Source: Chordicoccus furentiruminis (GTDB lineage: Bacteria; Bacillota; Clostridia; Lachnospirales; Lachnospiraceae). From it: 64,000 bases of DNA. Of this stretch, positions 36,051-43,974 are shown in pieces. The stretch's first letter is position 1. Each line of letters begins with the position of its first letter. The stretch is taken from NCBI RefSeq assembly GCF_019355395.1, contig NZ_CP048829.1, positions 558,001 through 622,000 of the forward strand, given 5' to 3'. Made by a program: the position numbers and the translations under genes. The notes beneath the pieces were generated by a model that did no database searches, had not been told where the DNA came from, and worked only from the letters and a program-made list of their open reading frames with translations.

Positions 36051-36728
36051 TTATATCCATTCCTTTTTGCTGACAGGCTTAAGGTAGTTTTTTCTAAGAT
36101 CGCGCATACTTCCAAAAAATGCTTTCTCAGATTTTGAGAACATATTGTTGTTCATCTTCAATTGGATAAGTTTCAGCGAACATAAAAGATCAGCGACCTG
36201 AAAGAGCTTATAATCTGTCGGCATAACTTTGCGGAATATCGGATTCGGAAGAAGCGCATTAAAAACAGAGGACAGAATTTTGCTGACCTCTACCTGACCG
36301 TTATCGTAGTATATTTTGACATCATCGAAAGACAGGAATTCTTCATAGTGGTCGCGGATAAAGCCGGAAATCAGCTTTGACAGTCTGCCGGTCTCCACTA
36401 CGACATCTTCCATGTGCTTCTTTTCAATATAGAAACACTTGTATCGGATGTTGACCTGACGGAAGAAAGCGACCATTTTGTTGAAAATGCGACGCCGCTT
36501 CTCTATCGACATATTCGTATAAATTTCTTCCTTCCTGATGATCGGTCCAGTATGGATGCAAAGCCCGTCAAGATCAAGATAAGAAAGCTCCCTGTTAAGC
36601 TTTTCAACAGCAGGTTTAATGTCTTCATCCTGATCATGAAAAACCATCGTAATGATGTAAAAAGGCGAATGGTAATCATGTTCACCGAAATCACCGGATT
36701 CATCTATAAAAACGCTGAGCTCCCTCAA
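36051..36728 (-). CDS. DUF3800 domain protein
   Basis: 225 residues starting with TTG at 36728, which has AAGGAGAG 6 nt upstream. It has the DUF3800 pattern: FIDESGDFG at the N terminus (Asp/Glu likely metal ligands), a middle IYYDNGQVE segment, and DYKLFQVADLLCS near the C terminus. The family has an RNase H-like fold and is common in mobile and defence-rich loci. Its biochemical role is not established. The gene is more AT-rich than trpS, aroF and rsmJ. It lies between direct repeats derived from the rsmJ 3' end, which suggests acquisition. Confidence 0.88.
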   Translation of the reverse strand: MRELSVFIDESGDFGEHDYHSPFYIITMVFHDQDEDIKPAVEKLNRELSYLDLDGLCIHTGPIIRKEEIYTNMSIEKRRRIFNKMVAFFRQVNIRYKCFYIEKKHMEDVVVETGRLSKLISGFIRDHYEEFLSFDDVKIYYDNGQVEVSKILSSVFNALLPNPIFRKVMPTDYKLFQVADLLCSLKLIQLKMNNNMFSKSEKAFFGSMRDLRKNYLKPVSKKEWI

Positions 36729-36754
36729 CTGCTCTCTCCTTCTTTACTTTGAAT

Positions 36755-36780
36755 AAAAAAGGCGGGGAACTTCCCCGCCG
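36755..36780 (-). terminator. Terminator between rsmJ and the DUF3800 gene
   Basis: On the minus strand GGCGGGGAA and TTCCCCGCC form a perfect stem, followed by TTTTTTATTC. It stops transcripts coming from rsmJ and lies 27 nt upstream of the DUF3800 start, within the segment between the direct repeats. Confidence 0.85.
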
Positions 36781-36811
36781 CAGATGGACCTGGGTCTTTC
36801 GACCAGCCCGA

Positions 36812-36830
36812 ATGAAATCAGTGATTTCAT
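36812..36830. promoter_or_regulatory. 19-nt perfect palindrome upstream of the DUF3800 gene
   Basis: ATGAAATCAGTGATTTCAT has perfect 9-nt arms around a central G. It lies in the AT-rich stretch between the DUF3800 terminator and repeat B and may be an operator for the cassette. Confidence 0.45.
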
Positions 36831-36892
36831 ATTATGAGTTTAAAGGAAAATCAGAAAAAATACAATCCCTTTTTGTGAAGTCACAAGGGTGC

Positions 36893-36957
36893 CACAGGGG
36901 TGTTATGCATTCCCCGAGCAGAAGCTTCTCAGCGCGGCAGCGCGAGGCAGTCGTAGC
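36893..36957. repeat. Direct repeat B, at the genuine rsmJ 3' end
   Basis: Partner of repeat A at 35942-36010. It includes the rsmJ stop codon and about 35 bases beyond it. The pair bounds a segment of about 0.9 kb. Confidence 0.8.
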
Positions 36958-37600
36958 GGATCGCACGGCCGCTAAGGCTGCTGGTCGGGCGGACGCCGGC
37001 GAGGTACGGGCCTTTCAGCGGGCGCTTGATGATGATCTTCTGCGGGCGGGCGCGGCGGGCGGCCATGAGCAGCGCTTCCTCGTCCGCGGCCGGCGCCTCC
37101 AGTCCGTGGAGCAGCTGAAACTTTTTCTTCACGAGTCCGCTCTTCTTCCGTTCCGGAAACATCGGGTCCAGAAGCACCACGTCCGGAGCTTCCGTCAGCT
37201 GCCCGAGATACGGAATGCTGTCGCCTTCCGTGAGGGTCATCCGGGCGACGGCTCCGGACAGAGCCGGGTTCCGGGCGGCCCGCTCCAGCGCGTCCTCAAG
37301 CAGCGCGGCGATCACCGGGTCCCGCTCGAAAAGGCGGACGGCAAAGCCCGCGGCCGCCAGCAGCAGGGCGTCTTCGCCGAGTCCGGCCGTCGCGTCCACG
37401 GCGGTCGGCGTTCCATTGAGAGGCTGCCGGATCCGGGCCGCCCGGACCAGCAGTTCCCGGTTCAGCCTGTCACGTTTCAGCCGCGGAAGCATCGCCTCAA
37501 AGTCGGCGCGGAGCGTCAGCCCGCCGCCTTCCAGTGTGAGGCCTTCCGGGCGGCGGACCAGCGCCGGCGGGTCGTTCCGGGTGTCGGATGCATTTTTCAT
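36929..37600 (-). CDS. rsmJ: 16S rRNA (guanine1516-N2)-methyltransferase RsmJ family
   Basis: 223 residues. It is a class I SAM-dependent methyltransferase with DATAGLGEDALLLAAAGF as motif I and the family-specific LLDPMFPERKKSGLVKKK block. The RsmJ/YhiQ match is clear in that block. It probably modifies 16S rRNA, though firmicute homologues have been less studied. It is divergent from the GH13 gene. The C-terminal ~8 codons are duplicated about 0.95 kb downstream. Confidence 0.85.
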   Translation of the reverse strand: MKNASDTRNDPPALVRRPEGLTLEGGGLTLRADFEAMLPRLKRDRLNRELLVRAARIRQPLNGTPTAVDATAGLGEDALLLAAAGFAVRLFERDPVIAALLEDALERAARNPALSGAVARMTLTEGDSIPYLGQLTEAPDVVLLDPMFPERKKSGLVKKKFQLLHGLEAPAADEEALLMAARRARPQKIIIKRPLKGPYLAGVRPTSSLSGRAIRYDCLALPR

Positions 37601-37843
37601 AAGATCGTGTCTCCTTGAGCGGGAGCCGGACCGGAGACTGACATCAAAGGGACGCTCCGGTTCGGACGTTTTCTTTCTATCCGGAAATGATACGGGGCAG
37701 CGGACGGGTTGTCAAATCTTTCGGATGGAAAGACAGCAGCGGCTGCGCTTTGGATACGTGCCTGCCCGCCGTCGAAGCTCCCGTCCCCGGCGGCACTCTT
37801 CCGCGCGGATGCTGCCGGGCCGCGCGCCGTCAGAGGTTCCGCC

Positions 37844-37872
37844 TTGCGTTCCCGGAGCGGGACACGTATGAT
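37844..37872 (+). promoter_or_regulatory. Promoter of the GH13 gene
   Basis: TTGCGT (37844-37849), a 17-bp spacer and TATGAT (37867-37872). The start would be near 37879, just before AAGGAGG (37888-37894). Confidence 0.6.
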
Positions 37873-37899
37873 AGGACACAGACAGACAAGGAGGGCTGC

Positions 37900-39543
37900 A
37901 TGATGGCATGGTATGATGAAGCTGTTTTCTACCATATTTATCCGCTCGGACTGACGGGCGCACCCAAGCGAAACGATTACGGTGAGCCGGTGCACCGGCT
38001 GCGTTCGCTGCTTCCCTGGATCGACCACATCGCGTCCATCGGCTGCACGGCTCTTTATATCGGGCCGCTTTTTGAGTCCGGCAGCCACGGGTACGACACG
38101 ACGGATTACAGGAAGCTGGATTCCCGTCTCGGCACGAACGACGATCTGACCGAATTCGTCGCGGCCTGCCATCAGAAGGGAATGCATGTGATCTTCGACG
38201 GCGTCTTCAACCACACGGGGCGGGATTTCTTCGCCTTCCGCGATCTGAAGGAGCACCGGGAAGCGTCCCGTTACAGGGACTGGTATGTAGATGTCAACTT
38301 CTGCGGCAACAATGAGTACAACGACGGCTTCTCCTACGGCAACTGGGGCGGCTACAACCTGCTGGCGAGGCTCAACCAGCGGAATCCGGAGGTGCAGGAT
38401 TACATCTGTGACGTCATCCGGTTCTGGGTGAGGGAATTTGATGTCGACGGCATCCGGCTGGACGCGGCGGACGTGCTGGATTTCGATTTCATGCACCGGC
38501 TTCGCATGACGGCGGATGAGGTGAAGCCGGACTTCTGGCTGATGGGCGAGGTGATCCACGGGGAGTACGGGCGCTGGGTCAACGACACGCACCTTCACTC
38601 GGTGACGAACTATCAGCTCCACAAGGCGCTGTATTCGGGTCACAACGACCACAACTATTTTGAAATCGCCCATACCGTGCGGCGTTTCACGGGCGACGGC
38701 GCCCAGTGTCCGGCGGGAAAGCTGTACAACTTCGTGGACAATCACGACGTGGAGCGGATCTATACGAAGCTGTCGAACAAGGCGCATTTCGTGCCGGTTC
38801 ATATCCTGCTCTATACTCTCCCCGGCATTCCTTCCGTCTACTACGGCTCCGAGTTCGGCATCGAGGGTGAGAAGCGGCCCGGCGGGCCGGACGACGCGAT
38901 CCGGCCGGCGCTGAAACTGGACGACTACCGGGACGCGGTGAAGACGAATCCCTGCACCGCTCTGATCGCCGCACTGGGCGCCCTCCGGAAGACCGAGAAG
39001 GTTCTTGCCTGCGGCGACTACCGGGAGCTCACGCTGACGACGACGCAGTTTGCCTTTGCCCGCAGCTTCGGCGGCCGACAGGTGCTGGTTACCGTCAACA
39101 ACGGCGACAGCGAGGCGTCTTTCGACCTGCCCGCAGGCTCCGCCTCCCGGTATGACGGCGCGCTGTTCGGAGGGAAGGCAGCCGCATCGGACGGACGGCT
39201 CCGCGTGACGGTCGGCGCCAACAGCGGAGAAGTCTGGGTCCCCGCGGACGGCGAGTCGCCGCGGATCGACACGGACGCGCTCGTCTCCCTCGAGGACTCG
39301 ATGCGGAAGAAGGCCGAAAAGGAGCAGGCGGAAGCGCGCGCGAAGGAAGAGGCGCTTGAAGCGGCCGCCGGTTCTTCCTCCGTCTCCGGAAAGCCGTACG
39401 AGGAGATGACGGTCGAGGAACTGCAGGCGGCGATCCTCGCGAAGATGCGGAAGAACGGCCCGGTCACCGATGAGATGAAGCGGACGGTTTTCGAGAACGT
39501 CTATCACGATTCGCTGGTCAACTGGGTAAAGAGTTTCCGGTGA
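37900..39543 (+). CDS. GH13 alpha-amylase-family glycosidase
   Basis: 547 residues from the ATG at 37900 (or 37903), fixed by AAGGAGG. No signal peptide, so cytoplasmic. It is a TIM-barrel enzyme with the four GH13 regions: DGVFNHTG (100-107), GIRLDAADV with nucleophile Asp188, GEV with acid/base Glu217, and FVDNHD with Asp283. The substrate is probably a maltooligosaccharide or cyclodextrin-like alpha-glucan (cyclomaltodextrinase or neopullulanase type). After the C-terminal beta domain there is an unusual charged, Ala/Glu-rich helical stretch (about residues 467-494), then a small helical tail (YEEMTVEELQAAI...) I do not recognise. Confidence 0.9.
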   Translation: MMAWYDEAVFYHIYPLGLTGAPKRNDYGEPVHRLRSLLPWIDHIASIGCTALYIGPLFESGSHGYDTTDYRKLDSRLGTNDDLTEFVAACHQKGMHVIFDGVFNHTGRDFFAFRDLKEHREASRYRDWYVDVNFCGNNEYNDGFSYGNWGGYNLLARLNQRNPEVQDYICDVIRFWVREFDVDGIRLDAADVLDFDFMHRLRMTADEVKPDFWLMGEVIHGEYGRWVNDTHLHSVTNYQLHKALYSGHNDHNYFEIAHTVRRFTGDGAQCPAGKLYNFVDNHDVERIYTKLSNKAHFVPVHILLYTLPGIPSVYYGSEFGIEGEKRPGGPDDAIRPALKLDDYRDAVKTNPCTALIAALGALRKTEKVLACGDYRELTLTTTQFAFARSFGGRQVLVTVNNGDSEASFDLPAGSASRYDGALFGGKAAASDGRLRVTVGANSGEVWVPADGESPRIDTDALVSLEDSMRKKAEKEQAEARAKEEALEAAAGSSSVSGKPYEEMTVEELQAAILAKMRKNGPVTDEMKRTVFENVYHDSLVNWVKSFR

Positions 39544-39585
39544 AAAGATTCCGGTAAGACCGGTAAAATGCTGAAAACCGGGAGG

Positions 39586-40773
39586 TCACCTCGCGGCGTC
39601 CTCCCGTCCTCTTATCTTTCTCCCGTCTTTGATCACCGCGGCGGTTCTCAGCGTCCCTTTCGTGAGGATCACCGCGTGTCCTTTCTTTCCCGGCCCGATG
39701 GAGCCGTACTGCGCGTCCTCCCGGATGCTTTTCGCCGGATTCACGGTCGCGCACGCGACGGCTGTCTCCAGCGGGATCCCCATTCCGAGCACCGCATTTC
39801 GCAGGCAGTCCATCAGGTTACTGACGGATCCGGCGAGATGGCCGTCCGACGCCAGTCTGCATTCCCGCCCCTTCTTTTCCACTGTCTGCCCGCCGAGATC
39901 ATACCGCCCGTCCGCCATCCCCGTCGACCGGAGGCTGTCGCTGATGAACACGATCCGATCCGGTCCGAACATCCGGAGCGCGTTCCGGACCGCGGAGGGG
40001 TGAACGTGAATCCCGTCGCAGATCAGCTCCGCGTCCGCCTCCGGCGTATCCGCCGCCGCGCCGATCACGCCCGGCGCCCGGTGCAGCATGTCCGGCATCG
40101 CATTGTACAGATGCACCACATGCGAGGCACCCGCCCGGAACGCCCGGAGCGCCGTTTCGTAGTCCGCGTCCGTATGCGCCAGCGAGACGCCGGTTCTTGC
40201 CGAAATCCGCCGGATGAACGCCTCCGCCTCCGGATTTTCCTCCGGCGCGACGCCGATATATCGGACCAGTCCGCCGGAGGCGTCGATGAACCGTTCCGCA
40301 AGATTCACGTCGCAGGCCCGTATATATTTTTCGTTCTGCGCGCCTTTCCTCGCCCGGCTGATAAACGGTCCTTCCATATTGAAGCCGATGAGGTCCGCGC
40401 AGTCCGCCCGTCCCGCGTTACTTTTTGAAAATGCATGCCCCCGCCGGAGGATGCTGCAGAGCCGTTCCTCCGCCAGTGTCAGCGTCGCGGGGCAGATCGC
40501 GGTGATGCCCTCCCGCGCTTCGTATGCCGCGATTTTCCGGAACGCCTCGTCCGTGTCGTCGCTGACATCGGCCCCGACAGCCCCGTGAAAATGGATGTCG
40601 ACGAGTCCCGGTATCAGGTAATTTCCCCTCGCGTCGAGCGCCGGCTCCCCCGCCTCCGGTTCGGCGGCCCGGCCGTCCGTCCGGACCTCGGTGAAGACGC
40701 CGTTCCGGATCCGGACCGAGCCGGAGTGGAAGCGGCAGTCTGAAGCAAAGATCAGCGCGTGATGGATGACCAT
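39586..40773 (-). CDS. nagA: N-acetylglucosamine-6-phosphate deacetylase
   Basis: 395 residues from the ATG at 40773, with AAGGAG upstream; a longer frame to 40803 has no ribosome site. It is an amidohydrolase-fold enzyme removing acetate from GlcNAc-6-P. It has LVDIHFHGAVGADVSDD, the metal-site FNMEGPFIS, SLAHTDADYE, HLYNAM and the active-site Asp in VFISDSLRSTGM. nagB is not in the window. It is convergent with the GH13 gene. It would feed or drain the amino-sugar pool used by cell wall and capsule. Confidence 0.93.
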   Translation of the reverse strand: MVIHHALIFASDCRFHSGSVRIRNGVFTEVRTDGRAAEPEAGEPALDARGNYLIPGLVDIHFHGAVGADVSDDTDEAFRKIAAYEAREGITAICPATLTLAEERLCSILRRGHAFSKSNAGRADCADLIGFNMEGPFISRARKGAQNEKYIRACDVNLAERFIDASGGLVRYIGVAPEENPEAEAFIRRISARTGVSLAHTDADYETALRAFRAGASHVVHLYNAMPDMLHRAPGVIGAAADTPEADAELICDGIHVHPSAVRNALRMFGPDRIVFISDSLRSTGMADGRYDLGGQTVEKKGRECRLASDGHLAGSVSNLMDCLRNAVLGMGIPLETAVACATVNPAKSIREDAQYGSIGPGKKGHAVILTKGTLRTAAVIKDGRKIRGREDAAR

Positions 40774-41220
40774 AAAAGACAGCTCCTTATTCTGAAAAGG
40801 CAATCAGATCAGATGACAGTACACCAGTGGTAAAGCTTTTCATCCGAGGCAACGACCTCCAGGGTCATTATATACCACGCTTTACCTAAAGCCGTTCTCT
40901 ATATTCGTGCCTTTTTCTGCATACACGCGCTTTAAAAAGAAGGGTTCAGTTGGTGACAAACTGCAGCCAGCGGAAAATTGATAACTACTCATGACGAAAA
41001 AGGTATAAAACAGGTGTATCCAGCACGGTTTCATTTCTTCAGTATATAATCAGCGGCGTTGCCTCGATCGGCACCACGTTGCTTCCCCTGCTGTCCTGAC
41101 TGTTTGGCTGATCTGCTGATATACAGGACGGAGAAGAGCGGCTGGAGTACAGCCCTGAACTGGAGCCGGGTGGATCGTGTATCTGTCCGGCTCTTTCCAG
41201 GAGGATATCATCAACCCTAC
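40774..41220. other. Gap between nagA and abiEi
   Basis: No supported gene in about 450 bases. GGTAAAGC (40829-40836) and GCTTTACC (40879-40886) form an inverted repeat that brackets a TATAAT on the minus strand (40872-40867), which may be the nagA -10; no good -35 accompanies it. The rest shows nothing I can name. Confidence 0.4.
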
Positions 41221-41268
41221 TTTACCTTCTCGCTTTTATCCGATATTATTAAGAGCGAGAAAGTAAGG
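41215..41268 (+). promoter_or_regulatory. abiE promoter with inverted repeats
   Basis: TTTACC (41221-41226), 17 bp and TATTAT (41244-41249) make a promoter. The left arm CTACTTTACCTTCTCGCT covers the -35, and the right arm AGCGAGAAAGTAAGG (41254-41268) covers the start region. AbiEi antitoxins are known to repress their own operons through inverted repeats of this sort. Confidence 0.7.
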
Positions 41269-41270
41269 TG

Positions 41271-41870
41271 ATGATGATGAATCGATTTGAAATCTTAGAC
41301 AATCTTGTTAAAAGCGGAAATGGGTATCTCCGCACATACCAGGTACTGGAGCAAAGAATTTCTAAGCCGACACTTGCAGAATACGTCAGCAAGCGGAATA
41401 TGGAGCGCGTTGCACAGGGCGTATATCTTGCCGCAGATGCCTGGCCGGACGAACTGTATTTGCTTTCCCTCACTAACAGCCGTATCGTATTTTCTCATGA
41501 GACGGCTCTATTCCTTCATGGCCTGATGGAGCGTGAGCCGAAGTATACGAGCGTGACAGTGAAAGCCGGTTATAATGCCTCTCATTTGCGCAATAAAGGC
41601 ATTCGTGTTTATCAGGTAAAGCCGGATGTTGCCGATCTGGGTGTGACAGAGGTTGAAACCGGTTTTGGCAATAAAGTCCGCGTTTATGATAAGGAACGAA
41701 CCATCTGCGACATTCTGCGGTATAAGGACTCAATGGATGTGCAAATTTTCCAATACGCTATGAAGGAATATATGGCTGGCAATCAGAAGAACCTGAACCA
41801 TCTGATGGCATACGCAAAGAAGTTCCAGATTGAGCCGGTTATGAGAACATATACGGAGGTAATGCTATGA
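41271..41870 (+). CDS. abiEi: AbiEi-family type IV antitoxin / transcriptional repressor
   Basis: 199-200 residues. GTG and three ATG codons lie in a row at 41268-41279, so the exact start is uncertain. It has an N-terminal winged HTH of the AbiEi antitoxin type (NRFEILDNLVKSGNGYLRT), the GVYLAADAWPDELYLL segment, and the C-terminal antitoxin domain. It should repress the operon and counter the nucleotidyltransferase toxin AbiEii. The toxin gene that overlaps its stop (ATGA) is broken by IS66, so this antitoxin appears orphaned. Confidence 0.9.
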   Translation: MMMNRFEILDNLVKSGNGYLRTYQVLEQRISKPTLAEYVSKRNMERVAQGVYLAADAWPDELYLLSLTNSRIVFSHETALFLHGLMEREPKYTSVTVKAGYNASHLRNKGIRVYQVKPDVADLGVTEVETGFGNKVRVYDKERTICDILRYKDSMDVQIFQYAMKEYMAGNQKNLNHLMAYAKKFQIEPVMRTYTEVML

Positions 41871-41906
41871 TCAGGACAGCAACACAGCTAAAAGCAAAAG
41901 TCAGAG
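41867..41906 (+). pseudogene. abiEii: abiEii toxin gene, first ~13 codons only
   Basis: The fragment reads MIRTATQLKAKVR, the usual beginning of AbiEii nucleotidyltransferases. It has GGAGG upstream and the ATGA overlap with abiEi. At 41907 the sequence changes to the IS66 terminus GTAACTGTTCAGAACCCC. The rest of the toxin is not found in the window. Confidence 0.8.
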
Positions 41907-42701
41907 GTAACTGTTCAGAACCCCTAGAATTCACCGCAACACAATCTGGGCATTCCCAGCAAACGCAGCTGTTAATGCCTCGTAGGCACTGAGACCATGT
42001 TTCCTACCAGTGCTGATGTATGACATAACGTCAAGATAAGCCTGAGCCCCGCTTTCTGTCCGGAAGCAGCCTGCCACCTTGGTCTTTGTCTTGACATTGC
42101 GGACATCGCGTTCCGCCTGGTTGTTATCAAACGGCACGCGAAAGTCTTTTGTAAAAAGACAGATGGAGGCCTTAAGCTTTATAAGTCGTTCAATCAGAGC
42201 TCGCTCCTTCCCTTTCTTCTTGCGCCCTTTTGTATTGGGGTGCCGATCAGATGGAACCGGAGATTCTTCATCCGCCAGCTTCATAATCCGATCGTATTCT
42301 AGATCGAATTTGTGATGGTAATAGCGGCTCAGCTTGGTCTTTCCTTTGGCAACAGCCTTGTCACGGGCTTTCTTCATCGCCCGCAGCAGAGTTTTAAACT
42401 CTGGAGCCCATTTATGTTCCGGGCTGTACTGCTCAACTCCTGTCAATTCTCTCAGGAGATGAGCGCAGCAGACTGCGTGGCTGGCACTGGTGTATTTCCA
42501 GTATGGAGACCAGCAGTCATGGACGGCCGTACCTTTGAAAGCTGGAAGAACTCCATTATCCTCCATGCCTAGCTGGCCACGTTTCTTATGAATGGTCTGA
42601 TATGTCAGGTCAGCCGTGGATGAGTTGTGAACCCAAATCATCTTTCCATCTACATCTGTTCCGGTCTCATCGAAGTTGGCAACGTCTGCGCAAACAAGCA
42701 T
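41907..42701 (-). mobile_element. IS66-family element remnant
   Basis: It begins with GTAACTGTTCAGAACCCC, in keeping with IS66 inverted ends (GTAA...), and contains the 3' half of tnpC on the minus strand. The other half of the element, with tnpA, tnpB and the second end, is missing. At about 42700 the sequence passes directly into a phage-type HNH gene relic. Confidence 0.82.
41931..42701 (-). pseudogene. tnpC: IS66 transposase TnpC, C-terminal half
   Basis: 256 residues remain of a protein normally about 500 long. Visible are the first catalytic Asp in ANFDETGTDVDGK at the very start, the second in AVHDCWSPYW, and the Glu in NNQAERDVRNVKTKTKVAGC. The N-terminal zinc-finger and coiled-coil part is gone, so the protein cannot be functional. 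The apparent ATG start is an accident of truncation. Confidence 0.88.
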
Positions 42702-43049
42702 CGACTTGACGAAACGGCCCTGCCGCTATCCCGAATGCCCGAACCTCTGTGAGGACGGCGAACAAGTACTGCCCGGAGCACAAGGCCCTGATGGAGAAAG
42801 CGCTACGAGACTCACGTGCGGCTACTCGACCGGCAAACGATACGGCAGGTCCTGGCAGCGCATCCGCACGGCTACGTCCACAAGCATCCGCTCTGCGAGA
42901 TGTGCTTGAAGCAGGGACGCTACGTCGCCGTGGAGGAAGACCACTACATCATCCCTCTCGCCGAGGGAGGATCGAATGACGAGTCTAACCTTATGAGTCT
43001 TTGTCGTTCGTGTCACGAGAAGATACACAAAGAACGCGGTGACAGATAA
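42702..43049 (+). pseudogene. Phage-type HNH endonuclease, multiply frameshifted
   Basis: The product can be followed only by switching frames: RPCRYPECPNLCEDGEQ, then YCPEHKALMEKALRDSRA in a second frame, KRYGRSWQRIR back in the first, and HPLCEMCLKQGRYVAVEEDH in the third, ending in the HNH core NLMSLCRSCHEKIHKERGDR. The CxxC pairs and the HNH core are those of small endonucleases next to phage packaging genes. At least three frameshifts make it a relic. The 5' end is lost at the IS66 junction. Confidence 0.8.
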
Positions 43050-43078
43050 AAAGCAGCCCTCGAATGGAGAGCTGCCCT
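43047..43078 (-). terminator. Terminator of the relBE module
   Basis: On the minus strand GCAGCTCTC and GAGGGCTGC pair around CATTC and are followed by TTTTTATC. It lies 4 nt after the toxin gene. Confidence 0.75.
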
Positions 43079-43081
43079 TTG

Positions 43082-43417
43082 TCAGTCATAGAGATTCATT
43101 TTGTTTAAGACCTTGAGCTGATCACGCTTTGCATAAATCACATTCAGGACATAAACCCTTCCGGATACTTCATCCGGGCGGTAGTAGATGTAGAAGTTCT
43201 TCGCGATGATCTTACGCACGCACCGGGAGTGCCACGGCTCACGTTCCTCCGGCGCAATGCTGTCTGCCATGTAGGAAAGCTTCTCCATCTCCTTGCGGAT
43301 GACTCGGATGTAATTTAAGGCAACATCAGGTACCAGCAGAGTCTCAGCGATGTAATTTTTGATCTCATAAAGGTCTGCTTCCGCATCCGGTGTGACGATA
43401 ATTTCATAGGAATTCAC
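43082..43417 (-). CDS. RelE/ParE-family toxin
   Basis: 111 residues of the RelE/ParE fold: MNSYEIIVTPDAEADLYEIK at the start and KNFYIYYRPDE before the last strands (VYVLNVIYAKRDQ). RelE members cleave mRNA on the ribosome and ParE members poison gyrase. Which applies is not clear. It follows the antitoxin with no gap (antitoxin stop adjoins its start), the normal order for this class. Confidence 0.88.
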   Translation of the reverse strand: MNSYEIIVTPDAEADLYEIKNYIAETLLVPDVALNYIRVIRKEMEKLSYMADSIAPEEREPWHSRCVRKIIAKNFYIYYRPDEVSGRVYVLNVIYAKRDQLKVLNKMNLYD

Positions 43418-43714
43418 TTATCCAAGGCTCCTTTCCAGATCATCGAACACATCCCCGAGCGGTCTGCCTTCACCTGCAACCGATTGGGCATAGCTGTGCT
43501 GAAGTTTTGCGTCAAGCTCCGCATCCGACATTGCATCCAGTGTTCCTGGCTCTGCCGGAACAGTCAGTGAGAACGGAATGCCATGACGATAAATGATCTG
43601 GCGATACAGGGAATTGATGACAACAGAGACAGGAACTCCAAGCTTCTGCAAGATGTCTTCTGCTTCATTTTTTATATCGTTTTCAACACGAGCGCTTACT
43701 GTTGAATCTTTCAT
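43418..43714 (-). CDS. RelB/DinJ-family antitoxin
   Basis: 98 residues. The N-terminal ribbon-helix-helix (TVSARVENDIKNEAEDILQK, then LGVPVSVVINSLYRQII) binds DNA. The acidic C-terminal part should wrap the toxin. The ATG at 43714 follows AGGAGG. It should repress its own operon through the inverted repeat over the promoter. Confidence 0.88.
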   Translation of the reverse strand: MKDSTVSARVENDIKNEAEDILQKLGVPVSVVINSLYRQIIYRHGIPFSLTVPAEPGTLDAMSDAELDAKLQHSYAQSVAGEGRPLGDVFDDLERSLG

Positions 43715-43733
43715 ATGATTGCACCTCCTGTTG

Positions 43734-43773
43734 CTTGTATTGTAATTCGCTGTCTTGCTGATTGCAATACGAA
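43734..43773 (-). promoter_or_regulatory. relBE promoter and operator
   Basis: On the minus strand TTGCAA (43767-43762), 17 bp and TACAAT (43744-43739) form a near-consensus promoter. CTTGTATTGTAAT (43734-43746) and ATTGCAATACGAA (43761-43773) are inverted half-sites covering the -10 and -35, which fits RelB autoregulation. Confidence 0.7.
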
Positions 43774-43797
43774 CCAGATGAACTGTTTGTGCATTTT

Positions 43798-43974
43798 ATA
43801 CATTGGCAGGGGCGGTCAAAATCTCTACGACCCTTATTCCCGGAAAGCGGCGCGGGACTTTCTGTGCAAAAAAAGCCAAAAAAAGTCAGCTTTTGTGCAC
43901 ATCGCACATATACGAAATAGGATATCGCACTAGCAACGACACCGCCGTGTGAGGAACCTGAGCGCTGCTCTGTC
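43798..43974. other. Non-coding stretch, possible phage relic
   Basis: No gene is seen. The segment with GGGGCGGTCAAAATCTC and the G-rich block after it resembles the short region that commonly follows HNH genes in phage packaging modules. If so, the relBE module sits between the two pieces of that relic. This is recall, not a search result. Confidence 0.3.

Noticed and set aside
37597-39507. 636-codon open frame on the minus strand opposite the GH13 gene
   Set aside because: It is a GC-rich antisense shadow. It has no recognisable domain, is His/Arg/Val rich, and lies wholly opposite a gene with all GH13 motifs and a promoter and ribosome site.
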